64,000 nt of DNA from Agrypnia vestita (taxonomy: Eukaryota > Arthropoda > Insecta > Trichoptera > Phryganeidae), in the NCBI GenBank assembly GCA_016648135.1, contig JADDOH010002131.1:59990-123989 (forward strand). The letters run 5' to 3'. The notes beneath the pieces are model-generated. The model ran no database searches. It worked only from the letters and a program-made list of their open reading frames with translations, and had not been told where the DNA came from. Shown piece by piece: positions 35,374 to 47,639 of the stretch. The translations under genes and the position numbers were made by a program. How positions within the stretch are numbered: position 1 is the stretch's first letter; every line of letters starts with the position of its first letter.

Positions 35374-36440
35374 TTAATACTTATGTCCAACGACAAAGTT
35401 AACGCTATAAACATCGAAAATATCATATTTTTATTTGTGAGGTTAGAAATTTACAGAACACAGGTCTGTGATAATTAAACCAAATTTACCCTGCTCTAGT
35501 CGAAGGATTTTGAGAAACACAACCTACATAATTTATTTGACAAAAAAAGTTACCTCCAAAGGGAATAAGTATATTTCATTGTAGTACGGGCCATAGACAG
35601 TTCCGCGTTCGAGTTCCGGCGATAACTATATTTTACGGATGGATCGATTTTTCTCCGTGTTCGCGTATTTATCTAAATTTGATTCAACCTAAATAGTAAT
35701 CTACCCGTGACCGAGAGGGGAGGGGAGAATATTATATCACCCGAAGAGTTGCAAACAGCCGATGAATATACACACGATCGAATAGAGCAATTAGTGTCCT
35801 CGCAGTGCAGATTAACGAGAGATACGAGCGAAGAGCGGTGGCAGTGTGCTAGCGGGCTGGTGTATTGATTTCTCGGCGCCGGCGCTCACGTGGTCGCCGG
35901 GTCCCGCCCCTTGCACGTGCGGGCGGCCAGCAGCGGGGGCCAGCAGCCAGCAGCCAGCACGAGGACCGCCGGCTGCCCACCGTCCGCTCCGCCAGATTGG
36001 AGGCGCCCGGAGACAGGAATAGCGCGGTCGTCCAGATTCCCGATACCGTGGGTCAGGGGAGGCGGGGGTCCTCCCGCAGAATAAACATTTTATCCAACAC
36101 TATATTATATACGGTAAATATAATCAATCACGGCGCGGCTAGCTAACGACGTGTGTATATTTTAAAGATGGTCCCCGAAATTACTAATTATGTAAGTGGA
36201 ATTTTCGATTAGTTGTGTACACTAACACAGATCGCGTGTAACATTTTAAATACAGAAGTCTATTTAAAAAAAAAAGTGTTTCGAGTTTAAAAGAAATTGG
36301 CACAATTCGTACGCTCTGATATTTGTAAGTTACAGGAGTTTAAAAGAATTTAGGTGATGCTCATAATTTAATTTTATGTTCTGCCATCAATCGACTTTGT
36401 GGTGATCTGTACAATCTAAAGTAGATAGAAATCAGGGTTC
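35374..36440. other. GC-rich island within AT-rich DNA
   Basis: 35850-36090 is GC- and CpG-rich, with CAGCAGCCAGCAGCCAGCAC-type repeats and two overlapping plus frames (35865-36146, 35890-36084) that begin on non-ATG codons. It could be a promoter or 5' untranslated exon; no coding claim is made. Confidence 0.35.
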
Positions 36441-36520
36441 AAAAAATCCGATTTTTATACAAAAAATCCGATTTTTATACAAAAAATCCGATTTTTATAC
36501 AAAAAATCCGATTTTTATAC
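36441..36520. repeat. Exact 20-bp tandem repeat, four units
   Basis: AAAAAATCCGATTTTTATAC occurs four times without a mismatch, followed by decayed copies to about 36600. Perfect identity indicates very recent expansion. Confidence 0.95.
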
Positions 36521-36854
36521 TAAAAATCAAAAAAAATTGATTATTTGACATATATCCGATATATGTATATCAAAAATTGGATGTATATCCAAACTTTTTT
36601 TTACTTTTTTGCACCCGTCGATTGATACAAACTCGGAATAATTAGGAAAAATATTTTTTATTTTGTACTAAAATTATTATTTATTAAATGAATGAATTGC
36701 ATACTGAAAGAAACCTAATATATGCATACATAATTATATTATAACTTATAAAAGTTGCTCTTTCTAATGTAGTGTTAAAAAACGGATAATATGAAACAAA
36801 TCAAACTAAAAATACAACTAGCGCCATCTAGTAATGACCGCAGATATAAAAAAA

Positions 36855-36920
36855 GAATGTTCTTAGGTTTTCACGGCAACTCGGAATCTTTTGGTTTGTG
36901 TCTTCTGGGGTATTATGCCT
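36855..36920 (+). repeat. Foldback repeat, copy 2 (left part)
   Basis: Matches 575-640 including CTTAGGTTTTCACGG and TGTGTCTTCTGGGGTATTAT. Direct repeats of AACTAGCxCCATCTA about 36815 and 36987 flank it, so it may have inserted within that repeat. Confidence 0.65.
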
Positions 36921-38933
36921 CGTTATTAGGACCTTTCTAGCCGACATTCCGAAAAAAAATAACCTGTAGCACTTTTTAAAATACAACTAGCACCATCTAT
37001 TAACGACCACAGAAAGTTTTCTGGATATATATCAAAAATAAAAATCAAGTCATAAATATCGTTACATATTATGTGCTATATATCCGCGGATATATATCCT
37101 CGAACCCTGGTAGAAATAAAATGATATTTTTATTGAAGTCAAAACTACTGTATCTATATTACGATTGCGATTAAAACTCATTGTTTTCCATTACCAGTTT
37201 CAAAAACTTATCAAATCGTATGTTTGTTTTTTTTAAGAAACGAGGTTATTTTTAGAAACATTTAGATATATTGAGTAGAAATATTACATTTACATTATTT
37301 AACATTCGAGTCACTAGGGCGAAACACATTCATATTTTCTTACACAACTCAATTTTATTTTTTCTACACGCGGCTATATTTCTGACATTTAATTTTTTAG
37401 GTTAGAATGTACTTGCGGTGAGAAACGTGTCCAAACTCGAACGCATATATGACGATGTGTCATCTATATTATGATTGCTTCAAAAATGCAGTAAGCGGTG
37501 CGCGGTTTTGCCATTACCAGTTTCAAAAAATAACCAAATCGTATAAAAAGCAGTGGCCGATGGGCGAAAGCTAATCGCAGACACTAGAGTGCGACCAATA
37601 TAAATTGGCGTGCGATGGAGGGCGTCCCTGACGCGAAACAAAAGTTGCCAGGGTGTAAATTTATTACACAATACATAATATACGGAGTGTCTGGTGACCG
37701 ATGTCGGAGCCTTTAATAAAAATTTGGTCGGGCAACACTAAAGAAACAAACCAGTAATGGCGGCCGCTCTATCTAGAGTCCTGCAAACGGTAATATTGGT
37801 CCATTATTTGCTTTTTCAGCTTCGCAAAACTTTAATACTTCATGGGCAATTGTTCTTGCACCACCCCGGACTGTTTTGGATGTTTTGGACATGATAATTC
37901 AGTGTATATTGGAAATAAAAATGTCAGCTCACTGACTGAATGAACTGAATGACAGGGCGAGGGTGCGTCGGGTGCGGGCGGGGCGGGCTTTAGTTCCAAA
38001 GTCGCCACACGCCAATTTACGTTGGTCAAGCTCTAACAGCCGCGCACAGTTAAAAAATAAATACGAAAATATCAACAACATGAGAAACACTGGCACAGCG
38101 GCCATAATAATCGATAGTGACGTGTATTATTTTTGCGTTTGCAGCGGTGAAGAATTTAGAAACGGCGATGTTAAGGATAAAAAAAGAATTATACTAAAAA
38201 TGTCAATAGTGTGCGGACACCTCGGGCGAGGTGCACCCGATTTAGTAACCTACTGACGAAGGTCGCGAGAAAAAGAAAACTAACTTTGTAAATAAAAAAT
38301 GAAGGTGAAAGAGACGTTCCCCCGCGCGCTCGCCGCCGCAGCTCGTGAGAGGGGTGGGGGGTGGGGGTGACGCCGAGTGCGGTGGGGCCATGTAAATTGG
38401 CACAATGTCAACGCTGGCTGGTCCAAAATGAACGAAAAATATCGGAAGACAAACGATGCATGTAAAAATTTGCCGCATTGCATGCTTTCATGTATCGAAG
38501 CGTATTCGTGGTGAAACGAGATGACTAAAAATTGAGAAAAAATTTGAATCTTGAACGAAAATATTCATTTCTCAACAAATCAGCACACAGCTTGGATTTT
38601 TTTTAAACACAATCCGTCAGAATGTTTAAAACCAAACGCACTATGTACGTGTAAAGTTTATAAGTGTGTAAAACTAATGTAACTTAATTAAATTAAAAGT
38701 ATTGTTTTAGGTGCAGTTTTGACTGCATTCACTAATTCCGTATAAAAATGGTAAATCTCAAATACAGCATGTTATAGATGCTCAAACGTAATAAGTTAGT
38801 TGAAATTAGTCAAGGCCTAAAATTATGTATTCATGAGGAAAAAAATTGGAAAAAATTCCTTTTTTTTGTGGTGATGCTATAAAAGATAAACTGTGCTTTA
38901 AAATGCGCCATTTCGAGTCTCTGACAATTAATA
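36921..38933. other. Gene-free stretch with promoter-like patches
   Basis: CCATTACCAGTTTCAAAAA occurs at about 37192 and 37511, a direct duplication. TATAAAA lies at 37539 upstream of a GC-rich stretch. A minus-strand frame at 38242-38478 starts with a signal-peptide-like N-terminus (MRQIFTCIVCLPIFFVHF), but then runs into low-complexity proline and has no splice or homology support. Confidence 0.3.
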
Positions 38934-40220
38934 TTAGGTCCTTACATATGAAATTGGCGTTTAGTATGGGAGGAACATAAAGCCGATTTTTTTTTTATTA
39001 TAATATATTTATTTAATCAAAGTATGTACCATTGATATCTATGCACTTTTGCCATCTCATAGGTAGTTCATCGATCCCTTTACTAAAAAAACCATTCGGA
39101 CGGGAATCAATAAAATCTTTGAAGGCGGTTTGGACTGCCCCATCGGAGTTGAATTTTTTCCTTTGCAGGAAGTTATCCAAATTTAGAAAAAAATGATAAT
39201 CTGTTGGGGCAAGGTCCGGAGAGTACGGTGGATGTCTTAGACATTCCAATTGAAGCTCCTCTAATTTGGTAGCCGTCTGTTGTGCAGTGTGTGGTCTAGC
39301 GTTATCATGAAGCAGCAGTGGCTTAGAGCGATTAACCAGCCTCGGTTGTTAAGCAGCTAGCTTTTCCATCGTGGTTTGCAGTTGCTGACAATAGACATCT
39401 GCCGTAATCGTCTGGCCAGATTTAAGAAAGCTGTAGTGAACGACACCAGCACTAGTCCACCAAACGCTCACAAGTAACTTTTTTGGAGTCAATTTTCGCT
39501 TGGGGCATGGTTTGGCTGGTTCGGCAGGGTTCAGCCATTGCGATGAGCGCTTCCGATTATCATACAGGATCCACTTTTTATCACAGGTAATGATTCGATT
39601 TAAAATCCCTTCATTATTGTGCCGGTTGAGTAATGCAACGCAGCAGTCAACGCGCGTTTGTTGATTTGCTTCACTCAATTCGTGAGGTAACCACCTTTCA
39701 AGCTTTTTCACCTTACCAATTTGCTTCAAGTGGATTAAAACAGTTTTATCACTAACACCGCAGCCTGCAGCTAACTCGGATGTGGTTTGCGATGGATCCG
39801 CTTCCACAATAGCCTTCAATTCTTCATTATCAACTTTGGTCTCCGGCCGTCCACGGGGCTTGTTCTCCAGGTCGAAATTTCCAGAACGAAAACGTTGGAA
39901 CCAAAAACGCACTGTGTTTTCTTTTGCGGCACCGTCGCCATACACATCATTAATCCTTCGAGCCGTTTCTGCAGCACTGGTGCCACGGTGGAACTCGTAC
40001 TCGTAAATAACGCGATATTTCAAGTTTTTCATTTTGTAAACTGAGTGACGCAAAGAAAAAAACAATTGAGGAAAAAACAAATGAATTATAATTTTCAAAA
40101 CACAAATACACGAGTAAATAGCTGTATAAATTTGGATTTGGAATTCCTAACCAAAGAGAAGATATTTGAGATCAAATTTGCCAGTACGGCAAAACACCAA
40201 TTTCATATGTAAGGACCTAA
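38934..40220 (-). mobile_element. Mariner transposon, full length
   Basis: Terminal inverted repeats begin TTAGGTCCTTACATATGAAA and are identical for at least 25 bp at the two ends. TA flanks both sides (38932-38933 and 40221-40222), the mariner target duplication. Total 1287 bp, the usual length for mariner. The only gene is the transposase on the minus strand. Good end conservation together with one inactivating stop suggests fairly recent insertion. Confidence 0.97.
39013..40032 (-). pseudogene. Mariner transposase (DD34D), one premature stop
   Basis: Cut-and-paste DNA transposase. Start chosen at the second methionine (40032), giving the usual N-terminus MKNLKYRVIYEYEFHRGTSA and a 339-residue frame; 22 residues further upstream are also open but are not typical. 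Order: N-terminal helix-turn-helix DNA-binding half (residues about 5-105), GRP linker (61-63), WLPHEL motif (114-119), catalytic half. Catalytic aspartates are D151 (ITCDKKW), D243 (HDNARPH) and D278 (PTDYHFF), with 34 residues between the last two, so DD34D. A TAA at codon 228 (39349-39351) interrupts an otherwise open frame, so the protein is split before two of the three catalytic residues. No other frameshift seen. Confidence 0.95.
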
Positions 40221-40304
40221 TATTATTATTTATTACTTTAAGCAGAGAAGACGTGATTCAACAAATTCAAATTTGTAGAATAAATAACGAGGATATCTAA
40301 TAAT

Positions 40305-41290
40305 ATGCCAAGTGAAAATCGTTTCTCGTTGTTGCTTTTATACAATGAAGGCAACACACAAATAAATATTTCCAAGCCTGGGTATTTCTACCATTACTTT
40401 CGCTACAGTAATTGGGCCCCACGACCTGTTGTAGTGTTAAAAATTAAAATAAAATAAGTCAGTAGTACTGAGATTTGCGATTTAAACCAATCATAAATCT
40501 CTGAAGAAATGTACTTCCGAGGCTAAAGATATACGATTGGTAGAGAAGTCGACGCGTAGTAGAAGAACGACGCCACCTGAATTGCGGGCCGAATTAAACA
40601 GAGGTCCAGATAATAATCCTGTATTACCGATGACCGTAAAAAGAAGCAACCGATTTCCCGCGAAGAATTCCTTCTGTGGGTTTCAAAATATGAAGAAACA
40701 ATTAGACTGGGACTGAATCGCCGAAAATGGAACAGAAACGCAGTGGAGTCCGTTGTTATGGATTGACAAATCCAATTTAAAGTATTTGGCCAAAAATGAA
40801 GAATGAACGTTCGCCGTTTTTCATCAGATTATTTTTTGGCGAGCTGCATGTGGGCCGGTGATAACCTGGGGTTACTTCTCAGCTGCTGACATCTGATAAA
40901 AATTGACGGCATCCTAAGTAAAGAAGGGTGCAATGAAATTTTAAAGGAACATACCGCGCCGTCAGGGCTTGGATTGAACGACCACGGAATTACAATATAG
41001 CGAGATAGTCCTATTTTCTTAGTTTCAAAATAATAATAAATAGAGATGCGTGTACACGTATTTCGTGTACGCATCTCTATTTAAAAAAATGTCTCCAATA
41101 ATAACAGCGCGTTGAGAAAAGGGGGTGTGACCTAAACCCGATATATCTGGACCGAACTGGATAAAACAGTGAAACAACACTTTCGTGCTCCTAAAGAAAA
41201 CGTGACGCATACTTCAAGAAGAGCGGAAAGCATTATCCATCGAAAGAATAAAAAATGCTTCTTAGAGTCCCGCAATAAGTGAATAAGTTG
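40305..41290 (+). pseudogene. Tc1-like transposase relic
   Basis: Scattered frames spell a Tc1-family transposase in order: LLYNEGNTQINIS (N-terminal helix-turn-helix, from 40305), LRAELNRG with PMTVKR (second DNA-binding part, about 40575), SPLLWIDKS (first catalytic region, corresponding to VLWSDES, about 40745), an SAAD and LIKIDGILSKEG segment with KEHTAPSG (about 40880-40970), then DLNPI and WTELDKTVKQ (C-terminal region, about 41130-41175). Multiple frameshifts and stops. A SINE 3' end interrupts it near 41000-41087, removing the second catalytic region. Termini were not found. Adjacent to the mariner. Confidence 0.75.
40990..41087 (+). mobile_element. SINE 3' end inside Tc1 relic
   Basis: TAGTCCTATTTTC, then a near palindrome of GCGTGTACACG, and CGCATCTCTATTTAAAAAAA, match the 3' part of the SINE family. 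Confidence 0.6.
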
Positions 41291-41354
41291 TGAAAGTACG
41301 ATGTTAATTTATCGACGAAAAAGATTTAGAATTCAATGTTTAATTTTAATGATA

Positions 41355-41614
41355 TGTGGGGTATAAAAGCAAAGACAGCAAAATCAAAAAAATTAAAAAA
41401 AAAAAACTGTATTGAATGCAGTGAACGACGATTACTAATTTAGAATGTATCGAATACTAGATAATATGTATCAATCCCTTCCATCATGTTTCATATAAAT
41501 GTATAGGCTATGTTTACTAATAAATCTCGAATTCATTGTATTATACATTAGTAATCCTCGATGAAGGCATTAAATTTTTTTTTGATATTGCTGCCTTTGC
41601 TTTTATACCCCATA
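41355..41614. mobile_element. TA-flanked MITE related to 14736-15673
   Basis: Begins TGTGGGGTATAAAAGCAAAG and ends with the reverse complement; TA on both sides (41353-41354, 41615-41616). The body resembles the right third of the 938-bp element but has no 128-bp array, so it is an internal-deletion or pre-expansion form. Confidence 0.85.
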
Positions 41615-41874
41615 TATAATGTCATTTCAACACTTTTGAAATTCTCAAATAATTGGGGTTCTATCATCAGAATTCAGTTTGATTATTTGTATTTTTTGCA
41701 AAAAAACGTAGTAATTTGTTTAATATTTATTGATTTATTTATTTACGGAAGAAAAATGTTTTAAAAGTTTTTGCATTTTTTGTAAATAGTGTTTGGTCTC
41801 TAACTTTCTGACTGCGATGTATGTAATGTAACGATGCAAGCTAACAAATGTTTATATTGCCATTAGTAAAACTA

Positions 41875-42195
41875 TTCTGACCAATAGTATTATGCGGTAG
41901 CGAAACGTGGGCCTAGCAGAAGCCCTAGCAGAAGAAAAATTATCTGGGACGGAAAGTCCTCGGAAAATTTTTCAGAGCTGTTTTGAAAAATGGGCAATGG
42001 AGAACACATGGAACCATGAAGTGCGAGTCTTGTTGGGGACTACGCTGGTAGCAACAATGCTAGGCCGGACGTCCAGAGGTCGCCTCCTCCTCGGGGTGTG
42101 GAGGGGAGGTGTGGCAGCTTGATGAGACTTATTGTACACGACCCTAGGACGGGCAGGGGCCGAAACTGGGAAACACTCTTCAATGAATTTTAGCC
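41875..42195 (+). pseudogene. LINE C-terminal fragment (RTE-like)
   Basis: The translation contains CGSETWA, corresponding to the YGSETW motif downstream of the reverse transcriptase of many insect non-LTR elements, then RKVLGKFFRAV, NGQWR and finally a NWETLFNEF end (compare WRxLxNE). Stops and frame changes throughout. The overlapping frames at 41907-42122 and 41972-42223 are shadows. Clade RTE is a guess. Confidence 0.6.
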
Positions 42196-42199
42196 ACGT

Positions 42200-42970
42200 G
42201 ATGATGAATGGAACGATTTTCAATTCTAATTATCTTTCTTTAAAATTACACTGCAAAGCTATTCTCAGAAAGACGAGGAAAACAATAAATTATGTCATTA
42301 TATCGCCGGGTGCGAGTCATACAATTATTATGCGAAAATCCCGCTGTCTCACGTACGCGACAGAAAGCAAAGGTTTCTAATACATTATGTAAAAGAGGCA
42401 TTATTCTTATGATCGTTAAGTGTTATATTTTTATCTTACCGCTCTAGCCCTAAGACATCTATCATGTGTCAAAATTGACCAAGTGACAACGACGACACAC
42501 GATTATTACTTTGTATTGCTATCTTAATTATAGACGGGATCATCTGTTAATAGTACACGCCCACCATCAATACTCCGCATACCAAAAACATCAGATAATA
42601 ATTTTAATTAGTTTCTCTATTACTATTCAATAAGATATTGCTGATTTTTACCAACTTTTGAATAATATTACTACTTATTTTATATAAAACTAATATTTTA
42701 GGTTGACTCCTAATTGCAACGACTGGTTTGCGTGATGATATAAATCTGTTTGACAACCGTGTCGCTTCGACATCTAATACACAGGTCATTTTTCACAACA
42801 CTCAAACATCGTGAGGTCCGACACTATAATTTATATAGGTTTGTATGCAACAAAACATTGAAGTGCCTATTTTGACTCAAAATGGATATACCATTACTGT
42901 AGAAATTTTGGGCGATGCCGATAAAGTGATATTGCACCACATTTAATTGACGACAGGGTAACAAGGTATA
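42200..42970. other. Gene-free stretch
   Basis: Frames at 42132-42380 and 42604-42789 show no domain; no repeats found. Confidence 0.3.
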
Positions 42971-43144
42971 CCTCTTTCCATTTAAGAAAGACAATCGAAT
43001 TAGTGTGTGCAAGAGGTGCGTACGACTCACATTGTTTCGCTGTGTTGGTGTTCACGGGTGTAAACACCAACACCACGAAACAATGTGCCTCATACGCACG
43101 GCTTACATGCACTAATTCGATTATCTTTCTTAAATGGAAAGAGG
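42971..43144. mobile_element. GACCTC-type foldback MITE, copy 2
   Basis: Same arms as 3839-4022 (CCTCTTTCCATTTAAGAAAG), 174 bp, with the central hairpin GTGTAAACACCAACACCACG paired to its complement. Overlapping frames on both strands are a by-product of the palindrome. Confidence 0.85.
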
Positions 43145-43637
43145 ACTACATATGTAGTAATAAATACTTGCAAGAACCTGTTGATAACCTTCAAGTGTAT
43201 TTTTACATGTATTCTATTGAATATTTCAACCAATTATATTTATAAAGCGAACTGAAATACCAATACACATTTGCATTTACCACAAAATTAATAAAACATA
43301 TATTAAAAAATGATAACTTTATTCACTTTTCACTATTTATTTATGACGATTAGAACGTTTTCGATACTTTTTTTCTTCTTTTATTTATTTACTAAGAATT
43401 CATAGTACAAAATTTCATGAATACAATGATCATTCATACAATAAGATCGTATTACTCTCCATAAAAGAGCTGACGCTCGCGGTTATGGGAGGAATAAATC
43501 ACATCATAGTATTTTATGAATAGGTATTACAATTTTCATAACAAAAGTATTAAGAAACAAAAAATATCAAGAGACAAAATAGTAAACAAAAATATCAGGA
43601 ATCGAAATATTCGAAAATAAATACTCATAAGGGAATT
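43145..43637. other. Gene-free stretch
   Basis: AT-rich, no frame or repeat of note. Confidence 0.3.
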
Positions 43638-43790
43638 TCAAGAAGTTTTTTTGTTAAAGTTGTTAAGTTCGTTTTTAAATGACGGGAAGTCTTTAATTTT
43701 TTTTAATTTATCCGGTAATTAATTGAATTTTTTATTCCTACAAATGAATAGTGTTTCTGGGCTGCGCTTGTTTTGTATCTTCGTAATTTT
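43638..43790 (-). pseudogene. LINE ORF2 extreme C-terminus
   Basis: Minus strand: SAAQKHYSFVGIK, then after a frame change KDFPSFKNELNNFNKKTS and a stop. This is the usual end of several non-LTR ORF2 proteins (SxQxxxxYxGxKxxN...LPxxIK...FKxxLK). Short and frameshifted. Confidence 0.5.
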
Positions 43791-46169
43791 TAATTTATAA
43801 GTTAAGGAATCCTAAACGCATAATCTTCAGCAATATTAGTAAACTTAAGGAAGGAGAGGGGTGGAGAGAGTCCGCCGATTGATTTACAATTCACCATTTC
43901 CCCTTTTCATTGCAGTTTCTCCCGTAACGCGTGCGGCGCTCACGCACCCTAATAAAAAAGGTCTCTGTTGGCTGCGTTAGGTTAAGTACAGATGTACTCT
44001 CGCGAATGCTGTACGGTCGTAGGAATGCACGTAGCGAGCACCGTCACGCACCGGCGCGTGGCGCGTGGCACGCGGCACGCGCGCGGAATGCCCCGCTGCG
44101 GCGTGCAGTGCCCAGAGAGGAGATCGCGGCTATATTTGGCGCAATATTGAATCAATCGAGCAAATCTGAATGCAGGTGTAGGCGAGAAATTAATAACGTG
44201 TTATTCCACGATGTGATCATCAAATTAAAAGTAACACCGGTGTGCAAGCCGCCTCATTCATTGAAAAGTGACGATTAGAGTATCGTGCTAGCTCAGCGAT
44301 CCCCAACCTGCATACGCTGAAGTAATTAGCATTACATTATTGTATTATTAAGTAAAATGTATTTACTGTCTACCTTATAACTATACCGAGCTCGGCTCAT
44401 CCGTTATATCTAACAGTGGAATATAAACAATGACAATTTTATCAATTAAAATATAATATTAAAAAATAAATAAGTTAAAAAAAAATAAAAAAGAGGAGGA
44501 AACTAATAAAGATATATTAGAATTTATTATTAAACTGTAATAATACTACACACATTTCTTCATGTAACTATGTCCGTTCACTAGCTACTAGTAGGTGCTG
44601 TTTACACGCTAATATAACACAAACATACTACAATTTCGCGATAAATTATTTTTTTGGGAGCTAAATTTTAATTGGCATCACTAGAACATAATTAATGTTG
44701 AGGTTAAATTCAAACGTAAAAAGCCCATCATTTTTGACGGGTTGTAGCTAATAATACTATAATACTCAGCGTAATAAGTTGCTACACTAAAAATATCATA
44801 AAACATTGGCTCCTAAGGTTTAACTTAAATACTTAGTTTATTAAATAACTATCACCTAGGGACTTGCAGTCTAAAAGCATTTCGCTTGCCATGGGTTTCT
44901 GACCTCTAGACTAGCGAATATAAGTGGTGCGCGTGTTTGCTAAAACTTAACAAAATGTCAAGTATAATATAAATATTTTAGCAATTCTTATCAAGTTTTT
45001 TAAAGCCAACACACGTTTTTGATAAGTCTAAATGAAGCGATGTAAATACTTAAAATTTTATTTTCCAACCATTTTATTATTCAACAATTAATTCAGTGAA
45101 AATCGATAAATTTATAAAAGCCTTCCCACTTCTTTCAGTCTTTTCTAGATATAAAAGATTTGGGGTGACGACATAAAAAGACGAGAGGAAAAAACAACAA
45201 CTCGGCGATCGAGAAAATACTAAAATTCCAAACAAATGAGAACGTGATCAACATCAATCATATAATTACACTTCGCACGTTTTTTCCAAGTTATCTTCAG
45301 ATTTTCGTACAGCATCGCATGTAAGGTGTAATGGTGCTGATATAAATAAATATAATTACCGAGATTCCAGGGCGCGGTATTTAGTGTACCTGGTGTGACT
45401 TGGTAACAAGAAAGGCCGATGAAAGAATTGCATGTGCACAGGTCCTGTGACCTCGACCGCTCCATGTGATCAGCACCGTGAAGTGCGTAGGTGTTATAAC
45501 GACGACATTTAAAAAATTAAATATGTAATCGGGTGACTAAAATAAAAAGGTTTTATAAACTCAATTTATGTTTCCAGTGGCAAAACTTATAACTGATTCA
45601 AAACGCGTTAAAGTAAGTCAATTATATTAAGAATATGATGAATTAGTCAATCAAATTGCATAATTATTAAAAAATATGCAACAGATAATATACACACCAA
45701 TACTAAACGAATTTTCGAAAAAAAATGATGAACGGATGAAGGACCACACAAATAGATCTTGGATGTAGGGGAAGAAGATTTATAAAATGTAACCAATAGA
45801 TCGCTTTTATAGTTCTCAAATAGTTTCCAGGTCTTCTTCTACGGTTCCTCGTTGTGAGGCTGACACGGCCACATTTTATTGGTTGCGCGTCCGAGCGTGC
45901 ACTTTCGCACTTTCCACACTTGCTTGTGTACGCGTTTTTTCACTTTTCAGCATCTTTCTGCGAACACCTGCCCAGACCCACCCTGTCTCTACATTCCAGC
46001 TCCTTATCACCGAATATTATATTTTGACGTTAGAACCTTAGCAGAACGATCAGCGCGAGCACTTTACACGAGACTCAAATCAAAACAATAGATAACAATC
46101 ATTATACTTAAATATTGTTTGCTGCTATCTCATGATTACTACAATTAAAATTATATTCGTAATGCGTAG
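43791..46169. other. Gene-free stretch with a CpG-rich patch
   Basis: 43925-44170 is CpG-rich, with a GTG-started 115-codon frame (43931-44278) of low-complexity basic composition; more likely a regulatory patch than a gene. A minus ATG at 45463 opens MERSRSQDLCTCNSFIGLSC with a donor CAG|GTACAC at 45389, a weak first-exon candidate. Frame 45879-46091 has no domain. Confidence 0.3.
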
Positions 46170-46624
46170 CACAACCTCATCTTTTGGTAGGTCTTTGCTT
46201 TGGCAAAGACCCTCAAAATTCTGTATTGCACATTTGTGCGTAGTAATTTAGAATACGCTTCACAAATCTGGAATCCTGCATACAATGTGCAAATAACACG
46301 AATCTAAAATATACAAAAAAATAATAATTATCAAATACATGTCGTATCGGCTAAAATTAAACTTAACACGAGAACAATAAAAAACGTCAGCCTCTACAAA
46401 AACGTTGTGAAATAGCAGACTTAATTTTCTCGCTAAAAATATCCTCAGGGTCAATAGATTGTCCCGAATTATTATCCAAACTATTTATCAATGTTCCTTC
46501 TAAAGTTCCAAGAACCAACCCTCTTCTTTTTACTCCCCTTGTTTCTACTAACTACAGGCAAAACTCATACTTGTGGCGCACTTGCAACAAATTTAATACA
46601 CGAACAAAAAAGTTTAATTTATAA
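46170..46624 (+). pseudogene. LINE reverse-transcriptase C-terminal fragment
   Basis: Frame 1 part gives LYCTFVRSNLEYASQIWNPA (46221 on), the standard segment after the reverse transcriptase palm, then a stop. A second frame from 46460 gives CPELLSKLFINVPSKVPRTN and FTPLVSTNYRQNSYLWRTCN, the extreme C-terminus of the same type, ending at a TAA at 46622. The gap between and the frame change indicate decay. Plus orientation. Confidence 0.75.
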
Positions 46625-47639
46625 TAATTTAGACTTATTTCTTAATTTATAATAATTAAGACTTATTTCAAAATAACCCTACTCACGTGCGACGCTTGCT
46701 TCCGATAAATATTCAAATAAAATATATGTTATTACTTATTTTCCACCAAATCAATTATATACATATAGTTTCATCAATATACTATATCATATATAGGTAT
46801 ACTACGCAAATACGATATTTTGTCACTACCATTGAAAATCTGTAATTGACTTTTTTTATTTTTCACTTTCTTTGTATTTACTTAATTATTGTTAGCTGTT
46901 GATTTTTCGAATAAATAAATAAATAAAATGGGCGCGAGTGCATCTTACTACGGCCACCCGGTATAGAAACAATAATGACGTCGGAAATAAAAATGTACTT
47001 GGATTCGGTAAATGAAAAGCATGTTTAATCGTTAAACACGCGTAGTTCACGCTGTTACTAGGCGCCTGGTGATGTGTGGCGGCGGTACAAGCCCAGAACA
47101 ATGCGACTTCATAGCTGACCCTCTGACCGTACTCGTTACGCAATGACCCCCGATGGCTGGTAGACTAGTTTTTTAGAGAAACTAAATTAATGAAAAAAAC
47201 TTCGTGTAAGAAAAAAAATGTAAGCAGAAAAACGTAAAAATGCAAATTAGATCGCAAGAAGCAATTTTTCAATTAATGAACATTTGTAACAATGTAAATC
47301 ATCTAAAAATATATCTGATACAGGGACGGACCCTACCCTAGGTATGATTTCAGTTTCAAAAAGAGAAAATTAAAAGTAAATCAGATGGTTTAAGATAGTA
47401 CAACGAAAATCGAATTTTTGCAGATTGGACAGTATACGTAGGGATTGCAGATACGACAGTATACGTCGATATAAGCCTACTCATTACCATGCCCGACATA
47501 GAATTCAAACTTTTACATGGGTAAGTACATGCTGTTTTTTTTAGTTTTCTGGCGCACTGTCTACAGCGTGTCTCGTCGTCTTCCTCGTTAAATATTGAAT
47601 AGAAAATATTCTTTACACTTCGGGTGAAATGTCAACTTT
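46625..47639. other. Gene-free stretch
   Basis: AT-rich; an AAAT microsatellite at about 46910; an 83-codon minus frame (46892-47143) with no domain. Confidence 0.3.

Noticed and set aside
38247..38280. CTGACGA box as another hammerhead
   Set aside because: No stem II or GAAA in the required positions follows it.
38242..38483. Minus frame with signal-peptide-like start
   Set aside because: Downstream part is low-complexity proline-rich sequence from a G-rich tract; a second ATG frame precedes it.
41025..41210. Minus frame of 61 codons
   Set aside because: Shadow of the Tc1 relic and SINE tail on the other strand.
43003..43245. Frames on both strands across the GACCTC MITE
   Set aside because: Mirror-image peptides produced by the palindrome.
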